NCBI RefSeq assembly: GCF_018131185.1 | Contig: NZ_JAFCJE010000015.1 | Location: forward strand, 1-64,000 | Direction: 5' to 3' | DNA length: 64,000 nt | DNA from: Bradyrhizobium diazoefficiens | GTDB lineage: Bacteria > Pseudomonadota > Alphaproteobacteria > Rhizobiales > Xanthobacteraceae | Part shown: positions 1-9,115 of the stretch, piece after piece | Layout: every line of letters starts with the position of its first letter | How positions within the stretch are numbered: position 1 is the stretch's first letter | Program-made: the position numbers and the translations under genes | The notes under the pieces: generated by a model | The model's database searches: none | What the model was told of the DNA's origin: nothing | What the model saw: only the letters and a program-made list of their open reading frames with translations

Positions 1-129
1 CGACCTCATGATCGCCCCTCTTGAGTGAGCCGGGATGCACGACACATACGCCGAAACCGAATTTCGGTAAAGTGGAACCTTTTTTCCGGAAGGGGTTGAC
101 GGGTGGCGAAACAGATCGCCGATGCGTTC

Positions 130-891
130 CTACAACTGCACCCCACGCGTGAGTGCACCGTCGACGACGAGATTTGTGCCGGTGATGAAGCTGGCGGCGC
201 GGCTGGCGAGAAACACCACGGCGTTGGCCATTTCCTGCGGCGTTCCCATCCGCCCCGTCGGATTGAGCGCAAGCGCCGTCTGGTAGAGCTCGGGATTGTT
301 GTCCTTGATCACGTTCCAGACCCCGCCGTCGAAATAGGTATTGCCTGGGGAGACCGAGTTGGCGCGGATGCCTTTCCCAGCGAGCTGATTGGCCAGTCCC
401 TGCGTGTAATGGATGATCGCCGCTTTGAAGGTGCCGTAGGGACCCGCAGCGAAATCGATCTCGCGCCCCGAGACGCTGGAAATGGTGACAATCGCGCCGG
501 CGGCACTCTTCTCCAGATAGGGCATGGCCGCATTCACGAGCCGGACCGTACCCATCATGTCCGTCGAAAACTCCTTCTCCCAGCTTTCGTCGTCCTGCCC
601 GATCGCAAGCGCGCTGACATTGGCGACGACGACATCGATGCCGCCGAGCTTTGCCGCCATATCCCCGACCCAGGCCTTGAGCACGGCCGCGTCAGCAACG
701 TCGACGGCGCCGCCATAAGCCGCGACGCCCTTGGTCTTGAGTGCGGCGACCGTGCTCTCGACCTCGGCCAGATTGCGGGAGCACACGCCGACATCGGCGC
801 CTTCGGCGGCGAATGTCTCGGCGATTGCTCGGCCGATTCCCTTGGTGCTTCCCGTGACGAGTACTTTGGCTCCCTTGAGTCCCAGATCCAT
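130..891 (-). CDS. SDR family oxidoreductase
   Basis: A 253-residue classical short-chain dehydrogenase/reductase using NAD(P)H. The Rossmann glycine motif TGSTKGIG is at residues 13-20, the catalytic serine region is ISS at 137-139, and the YxxxK pair is Y152 and K156. The usual NAG motif reads NVSA (91-94). It is the last gene of the AmiCR amide operon, 21 bases after the nitrilase-like gene, so it may act on an aldehyde, ketone or alcohol released from an amide or nitrile. That role is inference; the SDR fold does not give a substrate. The start ATG has an AAGGAAAT-like ribosome site upstream. The 129 bases to its left hold no recognisable gene. Confidence 0.85.
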   Translation of the reverse strand: MDLGLKGAKVLVTGSTKGIGRAIAETFAAEGADVGVCSRNLAEVESTVAALKTKGVAAYGGAVDVADAAVLKAWVGDMAAKLGGIDVVVANVSALAIGQDDESWEKEFSTDMMGTVRLVNAAMPYLEKSAAGAIVTISSVSGREIDFAAGPYGTFKAAIIHYTQGLANQLAGKGIRANSVSPGNTYFDGGVWNVIKDNNPELYQTALALNPTGRMGTPQEMANAVVFLASRAASFITGTNLVVDGALTRGVQL

Positions 892-912
892 GGCCGATTT
901 CCTTTTCTTGAT

Positions 913-2652
913 TCAGTAGTTGGTCGGCGCCGCCCTGACCAGTCCACGATAGCTGTGCGGCATTCGCATCGCCACCAGATCCTTTCGCCGGACGACGTTG
1001 GTCGGATAGACGCTGTCGAGATTGGTGGTATCGATCCGCGCGATGGCGAGGCCGGCGCCGCCGGCCGCGATCGCTTCCCGCCGCGGGAACTCGAACGTGT
1101 CGGGGCCAAACACACCGCTCAACCCCGGATAGCCGCGTTCGGGATCGACGACATTGGCGAAGGCGAAGAACAGGTTGTTCTCGCCGGCACGAACGCGGAA
1201 GTGATGCCAGTGATGCGGATCCGGGCCGGTCGGAATCGATTTTGGCTGCAACACCTCAGTGCCGGCATGGGACGAGCTGAAGCCTCCCTTGATCGCGGCG
1301 GGACAGGCGATGAGATCGCAGCCGCGCAGCGCCAGCACCCGGCCCGCCTCCGGGAAGGAGGCATCGTGACCGATCAACAGCCCGATGCGGCCGATCGGCG
1401 TGTCGACGACGCTCCAGCCGTCACCGGCCATGGCCCAGCTTCGCTCGTCGGCCGCCAGATGCGTCTTGCGATAGACGGAGATGCTTCCATCGGGCGCAAC
1501 CAGGCAAGCGCTGTTGTAGACCAGATCGTCGTCGCGCTCGGCAAGGCCGCAGACGAGATAGACGTCAAGCTCCCCCGCAATCTCCCCGAGGCGAAGCGTT
1601 GCCGGCCCCGGTATCGGTTGCGCTGATGTCGCGGGATCGGTCAGTCCCGTCACAGCCAGCTCCGGAAAGACGACAAGCTCCGCCCCATCCGCTCTTGCCG
1701 CGCGCGCGTAAGCTTCGATCGCATTCAAGTTCTGGGCGGGATCATCACCAGGTGCAAATTGCGCGACGCAAACCCGCGATGTCTTTCCGGCCGGCCACGG
1801 CTCGTGGCCGTAGAGGCCGAAGAAGTCGCGCGGATTCCAGCTGAATGTATCGGTCAGCAGTTCGGGATAGAGCTCCGGCCGACGCTGCGCGAACACGGTC
1901 TCGCCGAGCACGCGGCGTGCGCGGGCGGCATCGAGATCGATCTCCGACAACAGCACCCCGTCGCCCTTGTCGAGCACGGCCATGACCTGCCCGTCCGGTG
2001 CGATCACGCAGCTGCCGCCGCTGAACTGCACCGTACGTTCGAGGCCCCATCGATTGCTCTCGATGACGTAGCAGCCGTTCTCGAAGGCCCGGCTGATCCA
2101 GTAAGGCGCCGGCGTGCGCTCTGCCAACCAGTTGGAGATGTGGCAGATCACGTCCGCGCCACCCAGCGCCATCAGCCGCGCGGTTTCCACGAAATGGATG
2201 TCCATGCAGATCAGCAGCGCGATCCGCCCGATCGGCGTCTCGAACACCTGGTTGTGCAAATCGCCCGCCGCGGCCCATTTCGGCTCGGAGATATAGGGGT
2301 GCGTTTTGCGGTGGCGGCCGACAATGCCGTCGGGCCCAATCAAGACGGCCGAGTTGAAGTAGATGCCATCCTCGTCGACCTCCGGCATGCCGATGACGAT
2401 GTAGCAATCGTGCTTGTGCGCCAGCGCCGCAAATCGGTCCGTGGTCGGACCCGGGATCGTCTCGACGAAGGGGGCGACCTCGGCACGGTCGAACCAGCAA
2501 TAGCCGGTCGTTCCCATTTCCGGCGTGACGATGAGCCTTGCACCGGCCGCCGCGGCCTGCTCGCAAAGCTCGAGCAGGCGCGCGACGTTGCGCGCCTTCT
2601 CGAACATGATCGGCTCGAACTGGACAGCGGCGACCTTGTGAACGTTGGGCAT
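913..2652 (-). CDS. tandem carbon-nitrogen hydrolase (nitrilase superfamily), second domain lacks the Cys
   Basis: 579 residues made of two consecutive nitrilase-superfamily domains, where most family members have one (about 260-330 residues). Domain 1 (about 5-290) keeps the full Glu-Lys-Cys triad: E45 in PEMGTTG, K116 in HRKTH, C149 in LLICMD. Domain 2 (about 293-570) keeps E331 (FPELAVTGL) and K396 (YRKTH) but has Gly 428 in LLIGHD where the nucleophilic cysteine belongs. Domain 1 should hydrolyse an amide or nitrile; domain 2 is probably structural or a binding module. It lies 13 bases downstream of the formamidase gene in the AmiCR operon, which fits amide hydrolysis. The exact substrate is not visible. 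Confidence 0.88.
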   Translation of the reverse strand: MPNVHKVAAVQFEPIMFEKARNVARLLELCEQAAAAGARLIVTPEMGTTGYCWFDRAEVAPFVETIPGPTTDRFAALAHKHDCYIVIGMPEVDEDGIYFNSAVLIGPDGIVGRHRKTHPYISEPKWAAAGDLHNQVFETPIGRIALLICMDIHFVETARLMALGGADVICHISNWLAERTPAPYWISRAFENGCYVIESNRWGLERTVQFSGGSCVIAPDGQVMAVLDKGDGVLLSEIDLDAARARRVLGETVFAQRRPELYPELLTDTFSWNPRDFFGLYGHEPWPAGKTSRVCVAQFAPGDDPAQNLNAIEAYARAARADGAELVVFPELAVTGLTDPATSAQPIPGPATLRLGEIAGELDVYLVCGLAERDDDLVYNSACLVAPDGSISVYRKTHLAADERSWAMAGDGWSVVDTPIGRIGLLIGHDASFPEAGRVLALRGCDLIACPAAIKGGFSSSHAGTEVLQPKSIPTGPDPHHWHHFRVRAGENNLFFAFANVVDPERGYPGLSGVFGPDTFEFPRREAIAAGGAGLAIARIDTTNLDSVYPTNVVRRKDLVAMRMPHSYRGLVRAAPTNY

Positions 2653-2665
2653 GAACGGGCGAGCC

Positions 2666-3655
2666 TCAAACGAGATAGGACTTCTTGATGGAGGCCCCGA
2701 GCGTGTACTTGGGGTCGACCATGTTGCCGAGACGGACGCGGCCAGCCTGGGTCAGCAACATGTAGGCATCGATCTCCTCGAAGCCGTAGTCGGCGGCCAT
2801 CCAGCGGCAGAGCTCGCGATAGGCGATGCGGGCCGCGTCCTCCATCGGCCGCGCCGAGCCGATGGTCATGATGAAATCGCTGGTCTCGAGTCGCGGCCAG
2901 GAAATGGTCCAGTTCTTGATGAGGTCGATCTGCACCGTCGTTACGGTCGGATGCTCGATGGCCACGCCGCAGAGCTCGCCGTCGCCCTGCGCGGCATGGC
3001 AATCGCCAAGATAAAGCAGCGCGCCCTTGGTGTTGACCGGAAGGTAGATGACGGCCCCGACGCCGACGTCCGGCAGGTCCATGTTGCCGCCGTAATAGTC
3101 CGGAACCAGCGAGGAAATCGCCTCGATCTCGGGCGACGTGCCGATGGTGCCGATAAATGGCTCATAGGGCAGCGTGATTTTGTCGTTCCACTTCGTGCCG
3201 GTTTTCGCGTCGATCTCAAGCTTCTTGACGCGCTCCGGCAGTGCCGGATTGAGCAGCGCCGTATTGCCCGTGCTGACCAAGCCGCCGAAGTCAGGCATGA
3301 TGACTGTCGTGCCCCGCGGCTGCGGCCCGCGCGGGACGATGCTCTCGATGTAGACCGCGAGCACGTCGCCCTTTTCGGCGCCGTTGACGTGAATCGGCCC
3401 GTTCTGCGGATTGAGGAACGGAAAGTTGAGGATCTTCGATGGACTGTCGGTCTCCTTCTTGATCGCGCCCTCGAACGCATCGTGCGTCTCGGCGGAGACG
3501 ACCGCGCCGGGATCGACCGTCAGCACCGGCTTCACATAGGGGCCGTAGACGTAATGGTACTTGCCCTGCTCGGCTTCCGTGATCGTGTATTGCTTGCCGC
3601 GCTCGCCCCTGGCGATGCCTTTGCGCGCCATGATGGAATCGTTTTGCCAGGCCAT
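2666..3655 (-). CDS. acetamidase/formamidase family protein
   Basis: A 329-residue member of the FmdA/AmdA family, which hydrolyses short-chain amides such as formamide to the acid plus ammonia. Family-type motifs visible are ETHD (56-59), GPIHVNG (86-92), FIGTIGTSP (167-175), GGNMD (189-193) and GDCHAAQGDGE (217-227), the last rich in likely metal ligands. It is shorter than the roughly 400-residue formamidases, so it belongs to a compact subgroup. The start at 3655 was chosen because a strong AAGGAG lies 7 bases upstream and the family similarity begins soon after; an upstream in-frame extension has no such site. It is cytoplasmic and follows the ABC importer genes, so it probably uses the imported amide. 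Confidence 0.88.
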   Translation of the reverse strand: MAWQNDSIMARKGIARGERGKQYTITEAEQGKYHYVYGPYVKPVLTVDPGAVVSAETHDAFEGAIKKETDSPSKILNFPFLNPQNGPIHVNGAEKGDVLAVYIESIVPRGPQPRGTTVIMPDFGGLVSTGNTALLNPALPERVKKLEIDAKTGTKWNDKITLPYEPFIGTIGTSPEIEAISSLVPDYYGGNMDLPDVGVGAVIYLPVNTKGALLYLGDCHAAQGDGELCGVAIEHPTVTTVQIDLIKNWTISWPRLETSDFIMTIGSARPMEDAARIAYRELCRWMAADYGFEEIDAYMLLTQAGRVRLGNMVDPKYTLGASIKKSYLV

Positions 3656-3686
3656 TGCTGTTCTCCTTGGTTGGGCGTCGTTTCTT

Positions 3687-4415
3687 TCAAACCGCCAGAT
3701 GACGGCGCATCTCCGCTTCGTCGCCGAGCGCGGCACGGTCGAGGCTTGCGACGATGCGCCCCTTGTCCATGACGTAGCAGCGCTGTGCCATGGCGCGGAT
3801 CATGTCGATGTTCTGCTCGACCAGGATGATGGTCACGCCGGTCCCGCGATTGAGCTCGACCATGTTGCGTGCGATGTCCTGGACGATGTTGGGCTGGATG
3901 CCCTCCGAGGGCTCGTCGAGCAGGATCAGAGCGGGGTCCGAGATCAGCACGCGTCCGATCGCGAGCTGCTGCTGCTGTCCACCGGACATGGTGCCGGCGC
4001 GCTGGTGCCAGCGCTCTTCGAGAATCGGAAACGCATCGATGATCTTGCGCCGGCCCGCCTCCGGAATGCCGCCGCCCTTGATCGCGGCTCCGACGGCGAC
4101 GTTCTCGCCGACGGTCAGGCGCGGAAACACGTCGCGCCCCTGGGGCACATAGCCCATGCCAAGGCGTGCCCGCTTGTGCGCCGGCAGGGATTCAACGGCC
4201 TCGCCGCGATAGACGATCGAGCCGCTCATCGCCGGCACGAGCCCGATCAAGCTCTTCATCAGCGTCGACTTGCCGACACCGTTGCGGCCGATGACGGCGA
4301 CGATCTCGCCTTCCCGCACCTCTATCTCGAGGCCCTGGAGCACGGGCTTTCCGCCGTAGCCGGCACGCAGGCTCAGCGTCGAAAGGATGACTTCCTTGCG
4401 CGGCACGTCAAGCAT
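3687..4415 (-). CDS. Urt/Fmd-type amide ABC importer, ATP-binding protein (LivF/UrtE class)
   Basis: A 242-residue ATPase of the branched-chain/urea/amide importer class. Walker A is GRNGVGKST (43-51), the ABC signature is MSGGQQQQ (143-150) and Walker B runs LILLDEPSEGIQPN (163-176). The EGIQPN ending is typical of UrtE/FmdF rather than amino-acid LivF proteins. Its ATG at 4415 overlaps the stop of the preceding ATPase gene by 8 bases, implying translational coupling. It pairs with the second ATPase and two permeases to drive uptake of a small amide or urea-like solute. Confidence 0.9.
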   Translation of the reverse strand: MLDVPRKEVILSTLSLRAGYGGKPVLQGLEIEVREGEIVAVIGRNGVGKSTLMKSLIGLVPAMSGSIVYRGEAVESLPAHKRARLGMGYVPQGRDVFPRLTVGENVAVGAAIKGGGIPEAGRRKIIDAFPILEERWHQRAGTMSGGQQQQLAIGRVLISDPALILLDEPSEGIQPNIVQDIARNMVELNRGTGVTIILVEQNIDMIRAMAQRCYVMDKGRIVASLDRAALGDEAEMRRHLAV

Positions 4416-5124
4416 GAGCCTGCCCCAGATAGATCGCCGCGACGCGCTCGTCGGCCACGATCTCGTCGATCGAGCCCTGTGCAAACACCTGGCCGAGATG
4501 CAGCACGGTGACGCGCTGAGCGACCTGGCGCACGAACGCCATGTCGTGCTCGATCGCCAGCACCGTCATGCCGCCGGCATTGAGCCGCTGCACCATTTCG
4601 CCGGTCATGTGGGTTTCCTCCGGTGACATCCCGGCGGTCGGCTCGTCCAGCAGCAGCAGGCGCGGCTTCAGGCTGATCGCCATGCCGATCTCCAGCCATT
4701 GCTTCTGGCCGTGGCTGAGGTTTCCTGCCGTCTGCGCCTGTTCGGCGCCGAGCCCGAGGAAGGCAAGCAGCCGGTCGATCTCTTCCAGCAGCGTCCGCCC
4801 GCGGTGACGGCTCTGCAGGGCAATCTCCAGGTTCTGACGCACCGACAGGCCCTTGAACACACCGGGCACCTGAAACTTGACCGACAGCCCGCGGTGGATG
4901 CGCGCAAAGGATTTCAGGGCGGTGATGTTCTCGTCCGCGAAGAAGATGTCGCCGCTGCCCGGATGATGCTCACCCAGGATCAGGCGGAACAGCGTGCTCT
5001 TGCCCGCACCGTTCGGGCCGATCAGGCAATGGATCTCACCGGCTTGCAGCGTCAGATTGACGCCGTTGGTGACATGCAGCCCGCCAAAATGCTTGTTCAG
5101 CTCGCGCAGCTCCAGCAGCGACAT
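4408..5124 (-). CDS. Urt/Fmd-type amide ABC importer, ATP-binding protein (LivG/UrtD class)
   Basis: A 238-residue ATPase. Walker A is GPNGAGKST (36-44), the signature region is LSHGQKQWLEIGM (137-149), and Walker B is LLLLDEPTAGMSPEET (157-172). The SHGQKQWLEIGM signature is characteristic of UrtD-like proteins of urea and short-chain amide importers. The start was set at 5124, where its ATG shares one base with the stop of the upstream permease gene (TGATG). It works as a heterodimer with the product of the next gene. Confidence 0.9.
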   Translation of the reverse strand: MSLLELRELNKHFGGLHVTNGVNLTLQAGEIHCLIGPNGAGKSTLFRLILGEHHPGSGDIFFADENITALKSFARIHRGLSVKFQVPGVFKGLSVRQNLEIALQSRHRGRTLLEEIDRLLAFLGLGAEQAQTAGNLSHGQKQWLEIGMAISLKPRLLLLDEPTAGMSPEETHMTGEMVQRLNAGGMTVLAIEHDMAFVRQVAQRVTVLHLGQVFAQGSIDEIVADERVAAIYLGQAHA

Positions 5125-6188
5125 CAGCTCGCCCTCCGCGTGAAGCGCGTGGCGAGGCCGCCAATCCAGTTCATCACGCCGAGCACGAGGCCGTTGGGCG
5201 CGATCAGGACTGTGAGCACCAGCAGCACGCCCATGAAGACGAAAGCATACTGGCTTCCGTAAATCGTCAGTGCCTGGAAGGCGGCAAGCACCACCAGCGT
5301 GCCGATCACGGTCGAGGTCAGGTCGCCGCGGCCACCGACGGCGACCCAGATCAATGGCAGCGCCGCCGCCGTCATGCTCATGCTCGACGGGGTGATGTAT
5401 TGCCCCCACACCGTGTAGAGCACACCGGACAGGCCTGCCAGGGCGGCCCCGATGACGAAGGTGATGAGCTGGTACTTGCGCACGTCGTAGCCGAGCATCT
5501 CCGCCCGCTCCGGGTTTTCCCGGATCGCGACGATGACGTTGCCGAACGACGAGTTCACCAGGATGCGCAGGGCCAGATAGACGAAGACCAGAAGGCCAAG
5601 TACGAAGTAGTAGAGCCCGACGTCGGCGAACAGAACGATCGGCTGCCCTGGCCACGGGATGGTCAGTGGCGGCATTGCGCTCATGCCGTTGAAGCCGTTG
5701 AGCCGCGCGCTGCCGATGTGCCATTCCGGCCCCGCGGTCTGAGCCATGAAGCGCTCCAGCATCAGGGTCACGGCGAGTGTGACGATGCCGAGGAAGACGC
5801 CGGCGATCCGGCCGAAGAACATGAAATAGCCGAGCAGGACTGCGAACAGCGCGGCGATCGCCACCGCGGCCACGAGTGCCACCAGCGTGAAGCCGTAGGC
5901 CGAGCCGAAATTGATGGTGAGGACGCCGTAGCCGTAGCCCGCGATCCCGAAGAAGGCGGTCTGGCCGAAGGAGAGCGAGCCGCCATAGCCCCAGATCAGG
6001 CACAGGCTGAGGGCGATGAACACCCAGACAAAGAAATAGACGGTGTTGCCAACCGTGTAGCCGTCGCTGAACAGCGGGTACGCGAGCGCGGCCAGAAGCA
6101 CGACGACAAACAGGCCCCAAAAGACCGGACCGCGACCGACGGTCTGCGGGCCTTCGAGACGGCGAAACAACGAGAGGAAACCGGTCAC
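5124..6188 (-). CDS. Urt/Fmd-type amide ABC importer, permease (LivM/UrtC class)
   Basis: A 354-residue inner-membrane permease with about eight to ten hydrophobic segments. The stretch IWGYGGSLSFGQTAFFGIAGY (about 64-84) is the conserved LivM/UrtC signature, and a cytoplasmic coupling region carries RENPERAEMLGYD. It forms the transmembrane channel with the product of the gene just upstream and is energised by the two ATPases just downstream. Its stop overlaps the next start by one base. Confidence 0.9.
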   Translation of the reverse strand: MTGFLSLFRRLEGPQTVGRGPVFWGLFVVVLLAALAYPLFSDGYTVGNTVYFFVWVFIALSLCLIWGYGGSLSFGQTAFFGIAGYGYGVLTINFGSAYGFTLVALVAAVAIAALFAVLLGYFMFFGRIAGVFLGIVTLAVTLMLERFMAQTAGPEWHIGSARLNGFNGMSAMPPLTIPWPGQPIVLFADVGLYYFVLGLLVFVYLALRILVNSSFGNVIVAIRENPERAEMLGYDVRKYQLITFVIGAALAGLSGVLYTVWGQYITPSSMSMTAAALPLIWVAVGGRGDLTSTVIGTLVVLAAFQALTIYGSQYAFVFMGVLLVLTVLIAPNGLVLGVMNWIGGLATRFTRRAS

Positions 6189-6203
6189 GACGCCATCACT
6201 CCG

Positions 6204-7076
6204 TCAGGTGCGCTCACGCAGCACAAAGCCGGAAATGCCCTTTGGCAGGACCCGGACCACGATGATGACGGCGACCAGGAGGCCGATCTGCCCGAACAAC
6301 TGGCCCTGCCACGACGTCATCACCGATTTCACCACTCCAAGCACGGCACCCGCCGGCGCCGTGCCGAGGAAGACGTCGGCGCCGCCGATCACGACGGTGA
6401 CGAAGGCCTCCATGATGAAGGTCGCCCCCATGGTCGGCACCAGTGTCATGGTCGGAGCGTAGAGACCGCCGGCAAGGCCGGCCAGCCCTGCGCCGCAGGC
6501 GAAGGTGAGGCTGTAGATCAGGCGCGTATCGACGCCGAGCGCGGCCGCCATGTGCGGCACCTGGATGGTGGCGCGCGCCAGCACGCCGAAGCGCGTCCAG
6601 TTGAACAGCGCATAGAGCGCGGCGAGCACGCCGAGCGCAGCGCAGAACAGCACGATGCGATAGATCGAATACGAGTATGCGCCGACCTGGAAGCTGCCCA
6701 AGGGCGTGCCAACGCCTGCCATGGTCGAGCCGACCGCGATCAGCGTGCCCTGCGTCGCGATCAGGCTCAGCCCCCAGGTGGCGACGATGGTGTCGAGCGG
6801 CCGGTCATAGAGATGGCGGATCACCGCAAGCTCTACCACGACGCCGACCAGCGCCGACACGAGGGTGCCGGCCAGTATTCCCAGCGGCAGCGGCAGGCCC
6901 GCATGCACGGTTGCCGCAGTGACATAGGCGCCGCACATGATGAACTCGCCATGGGCGAGATTGATCACGCCCATCATACCGAAGATCACCGCGAGCCCGC
7001 AGGCGGAGAGCACCAGGAACGCGAAGGCGTCGCCGAATTGGTAGAGTGCCGAGAAAACGTGGGTCGCAATGTCCAT
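6204..7076 (-). CDS. Urt/Fmd-type amide ABC importer, permease (LivH/UrtB class)
   Basis: A 290-residue inner-membrane permease with about eight hydrophobic segments. The N-terminal part contains GLAVIFGMMGVINLAHGEF, the LivH/UrtB hallmark. It lies 15 bases ahead of the LivM/UrtC gene and 109 bases after the binding-protein gene, in the usual order binding protein, H, M, G, F. It provides one half of the translocation path for the amide or urea-like substrate. Confidence 0.9.
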   Translation of the reverse strand: MDIATHVFSALYQFGDAFAFLVLSACGLAVIFGMMGVINLAHGEFIMCGAYVTAATVHAGLPLPLGILAGTLVSALVGVVVELAVIRHLYDRPLDTIVATWGLSLIATQGTLIAVGSTMAGVGTPLGSFQVGAYSYSIYRIVLFCAALGVLAALYALFNWTRFGVLARATIQVPHMAAALGVDTRLIYSLTFACGAGLAGLAGGLYAPTMTLVPTMGATFIMEAFVTVVIGGADVFLGTAPAGAVLGVVKSVMTSWQGQLFGQIGLLVAVIIVVRVLPKGISGFVLRERT

Positions 7077-7185
7077 GAACCAACCGGGATGTGGGAGGAT
7101 GCGGCGTCAACGCCGCAGATAACCGTGATCACCCCGGCGCCGCCGGCAAGGCGTGCCGGAAGCGCCGGAGCGACCAGCCGCCGGG

Positions 7186-8439
7186 TCAGGGTTTCGGCGG
7201 GGGATTCGACGGCGTGTACTGGGCCATCGGATCCTTCTTGGTGAGGTCGCAGCCGGCTTCACCCAGCCAGTACGGCTTGATGTCCTCCCAGATCTTCGGG
7301 AAGGAGATCGAATGATCGGCGCCGACCTTGGCGAGATAGATCGTGTGCGACATGTGCTGGCTCTTCGGGTCGATGCAGACCTTGCCTTCCGGCGCGTCCA
7401 TGCAGACGTCGCCCAGCGCGATCACCTTGCGGATATCCTCACGCTTGGTCGACTTCGCCCGCTCGACCATCTGCTTGTAGAGATAGACGGCGAGATAGGA
7501 GTTTTCCGCCTCCTGGTTCACATAGGGCTCGCTCGGGAACTTGGCCTTGAACTTGGCGTAGAACTCCTTGCTCTTCGGCGAGTCGATCTCCTCGATGTAG
7601 TTGGTGGTGACGTACATGTCCTTCAGGCTCGGCGGCTTGAAGCGCTTGTGCTCGTAACCCTGGCCGACGTTGACCGAGGATGCCATCGGCAGGTTGACGT
7701 TGGCGGAAGCCGCCTGCTCGTAGTAGGAGGCCTGCGCGGTGCCGACCAAGAGCGTGACCACGAAGTCCGGCTTGGCCTTCTGGATGTTCTGGATGCTCTG
7801 CGAGAACTGCGACACGCCGAGCGGGATGAATTCCTCGCCGGCCATCTTGCCGCCGTTCTCCTTGACGATCTTGCGCACCCATTCCGCCGAGATCTGACCG
7901 AAATTGTAGTCGGCGGCGAGCGTGTAGACGTTCTTGCCGTACTTCTCCATCATGTACGGGATCAGCGTCGAGAACTGCTGCTCCGGCACGGCGCCGGTGA
8001 CGATCATGTGGCCGTCGCAGACACCGCCTTCATACTGGTTGTTGTAGAAGGCGAAGCCGTTGAACTGATCGACGATCGGGCGGTACGCCTCGCGCGAGGC
8101 CGAGGAGAAGCCCGCAAACACCACGTCGACCTTGTCGCGCTGGAGCACGCGGCGCATGAACTCCTGGTAGCGGGTGTTGTCGGACTGCGTGTCGTAAGCG
8201 ACGAGCTCGAGCGGCCGGCCCATGATGCCGCCCGCCTTGTTGATCTCCTCGGCGGCGAGCTGGATGGCGTGGACCTTGCCGATCGTAGCCGCGGCGAAGT
8301 CGCCGGACTGATCCTCCAGCACGCCGAGCTTGATCGGGTTTTCCGCCGCGCGCGCCAGGTGAGATCCGATGGGGGATCCGAAGACAAGCGTCCCCGTGAG
8401 GGCTGCGGCGCGCAGCCCCCGCAATACAGACTTGGTCAT
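7186..8439 (-). CDS. urea/short-chain amide ABC importer, periplasmic binding protein
   Basis: A 417-residue solute-binding protein with an N-terminal signal peptide (basic start, hydrophobic core, cleavage near AARAAE at about 30-33). The mature start IKLGVLEDQSGDFA and the internal segments YNNQYEGGVCDGH and YNFGQISAEW resemble UrtA/FmdD-type type I periplasmic binding proteins that recognise urea or short amides. It is the first transport gene after amiR, with AGGAG 7-8 bases before the ATG. Substrate class is inferred from similarity and from the formamidase in the same operon. Confidence 0.88.
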   Translation of the reverse strand: MTKSVLRGLRAAALTGTLVFGSPIGSHLARAAENPIKLGVLEDQSGDFAAATIGKVHAIQLAAEEINKAGGIMGRPLELVAYDTQSDNTRYQEFMRRVLQRDKVDVVFAGFSSASREAYRPIVDQFNGFAFYNNQYEGGVCDGHMIVTGAVPEQQFSTLIPYMMEKYGKNVYTLAADYNFGQISAEWVRKIVKENGGKMAGEEFIPLGVSQFSQSIQNIQKAKPDFVVTLLVGTAQASYYEQAASANVNLPMASSVNVGQGYEHKRFKPPSLKDMYVTTNYIEEIDSPKSKEFYAKFKAKFPSEPYVNQEAENSYLAVYLYKQMVERAKSTKREDIRKVIALGDVCMDAPEGKVCIDPKSQHMSHTIYLAKVGADHSISFPKIWEDIKPYWLGEAGCDLTKKDPMAQYTPSNPPPKP

Positions 8440-8449
8440 GTTGCTTCTC

Positions 8450-9115
8450 CTAGATGGCCTGCTTGTTGCCGCCTTGCAGCGTGATGCCGGTCGTGCGGCC
8501 GGACGTGTCGGGCGGCTTCGCCCGCTTGCTCAGAAACTCCTCGCAATAGAGTTCCATGTTCTGCCGCGCGCGCATGCTTTCGCGACGGAGCTGGGAATAG
8601 GCGCCCTCCTCGTCGAGGCCGCCCTGCTGCATCAGCAGGATGACGGCGCGGATCACCGCACGGCGGCCGCGGCGGCGCTCCTCGAGGCCCTGGAGGCGCT
8701 CATACATTTCAGCGCGCAGCAGGAACTGGTTGATGCCCATGAACAGCGAGGTGTAGACCGCGCCGCCATGGACCGGCTTGCGCAGGAAAGAGGTGGCGCC
8801 GAGGTTGACGAGCGCCTTGAGCCGGCTCGGCGCCTCGACGCCGACGAGGCCGATCACCGGCACCGGCGGCAGCCGCGAGGCCGGATTGACCTCGATCGCG
8901 ACGGCGCCTTCGAGATCGCCGTCGACGAAAAGGATGTCGCGGTCCGCCTGGAGGCTAGCAACGTCGATGCGCGCGCGACCGTCGATGATCTCGGGATATT
9001 CGGTGGAGACGCCGAGCTTGGCCAGCGTCGTTTCGAGCGTGCTCTCCCATCCGCCCCGCCGGGTGACGACGATGGCGCGGCCGCCCTTGAAGTTCTGTAG
9101 CAGTCGAGAGGTCAT
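8450..9115 (-). CDS. amiR: AmiR-like ANTAR antiterminator
   Basis: A 221-residue RNA-binding regulator. Residues about 12-120 form a receiver-like domain and residues about 140-198 an ANTAR domain (segment GLEERRRGRRAVIRAVILL). Family members bind leader RNA and prevent formation of a terminator. The gene start overlaps the amiC stop by 4 bases (ATGA), the same amiC-amiR coupling known from Pseudomonas amidase operons. A terminator stands directly upstream of amiC, as this mechanism needs. In the known system AmiC holds AmiR inactive until an amide binds; that mechanism is transferred knowledge. Confidence 0.88.
   Translation of the reverse strand: MTSRLLQNFKGGRAIVVTRRGGWESTLETTLAKLGVSTEYPEIIDGRARIDVASLQADRDILFVDGDLEGAVAIEVNPASRLPPVPVIGLVGVEAPSRLKALVNLGATSFLRKPVHGGAVYTSLFMGINQFLLRAEMYERLQGLEERRRGRRAVIRAVILLMQQGGLDEEGAYSQLRRESMRARQNMELYCEEFLSKRAKPPDTSGRTTGITLQGGNKQAI

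Noticed and set aside
103..1626. 507-codon plus-strand open frame across the SDR and nitrilase genes
   Set aside because: Shadow of two well-supported minus-strand genes, with no domain and no plausible start context.
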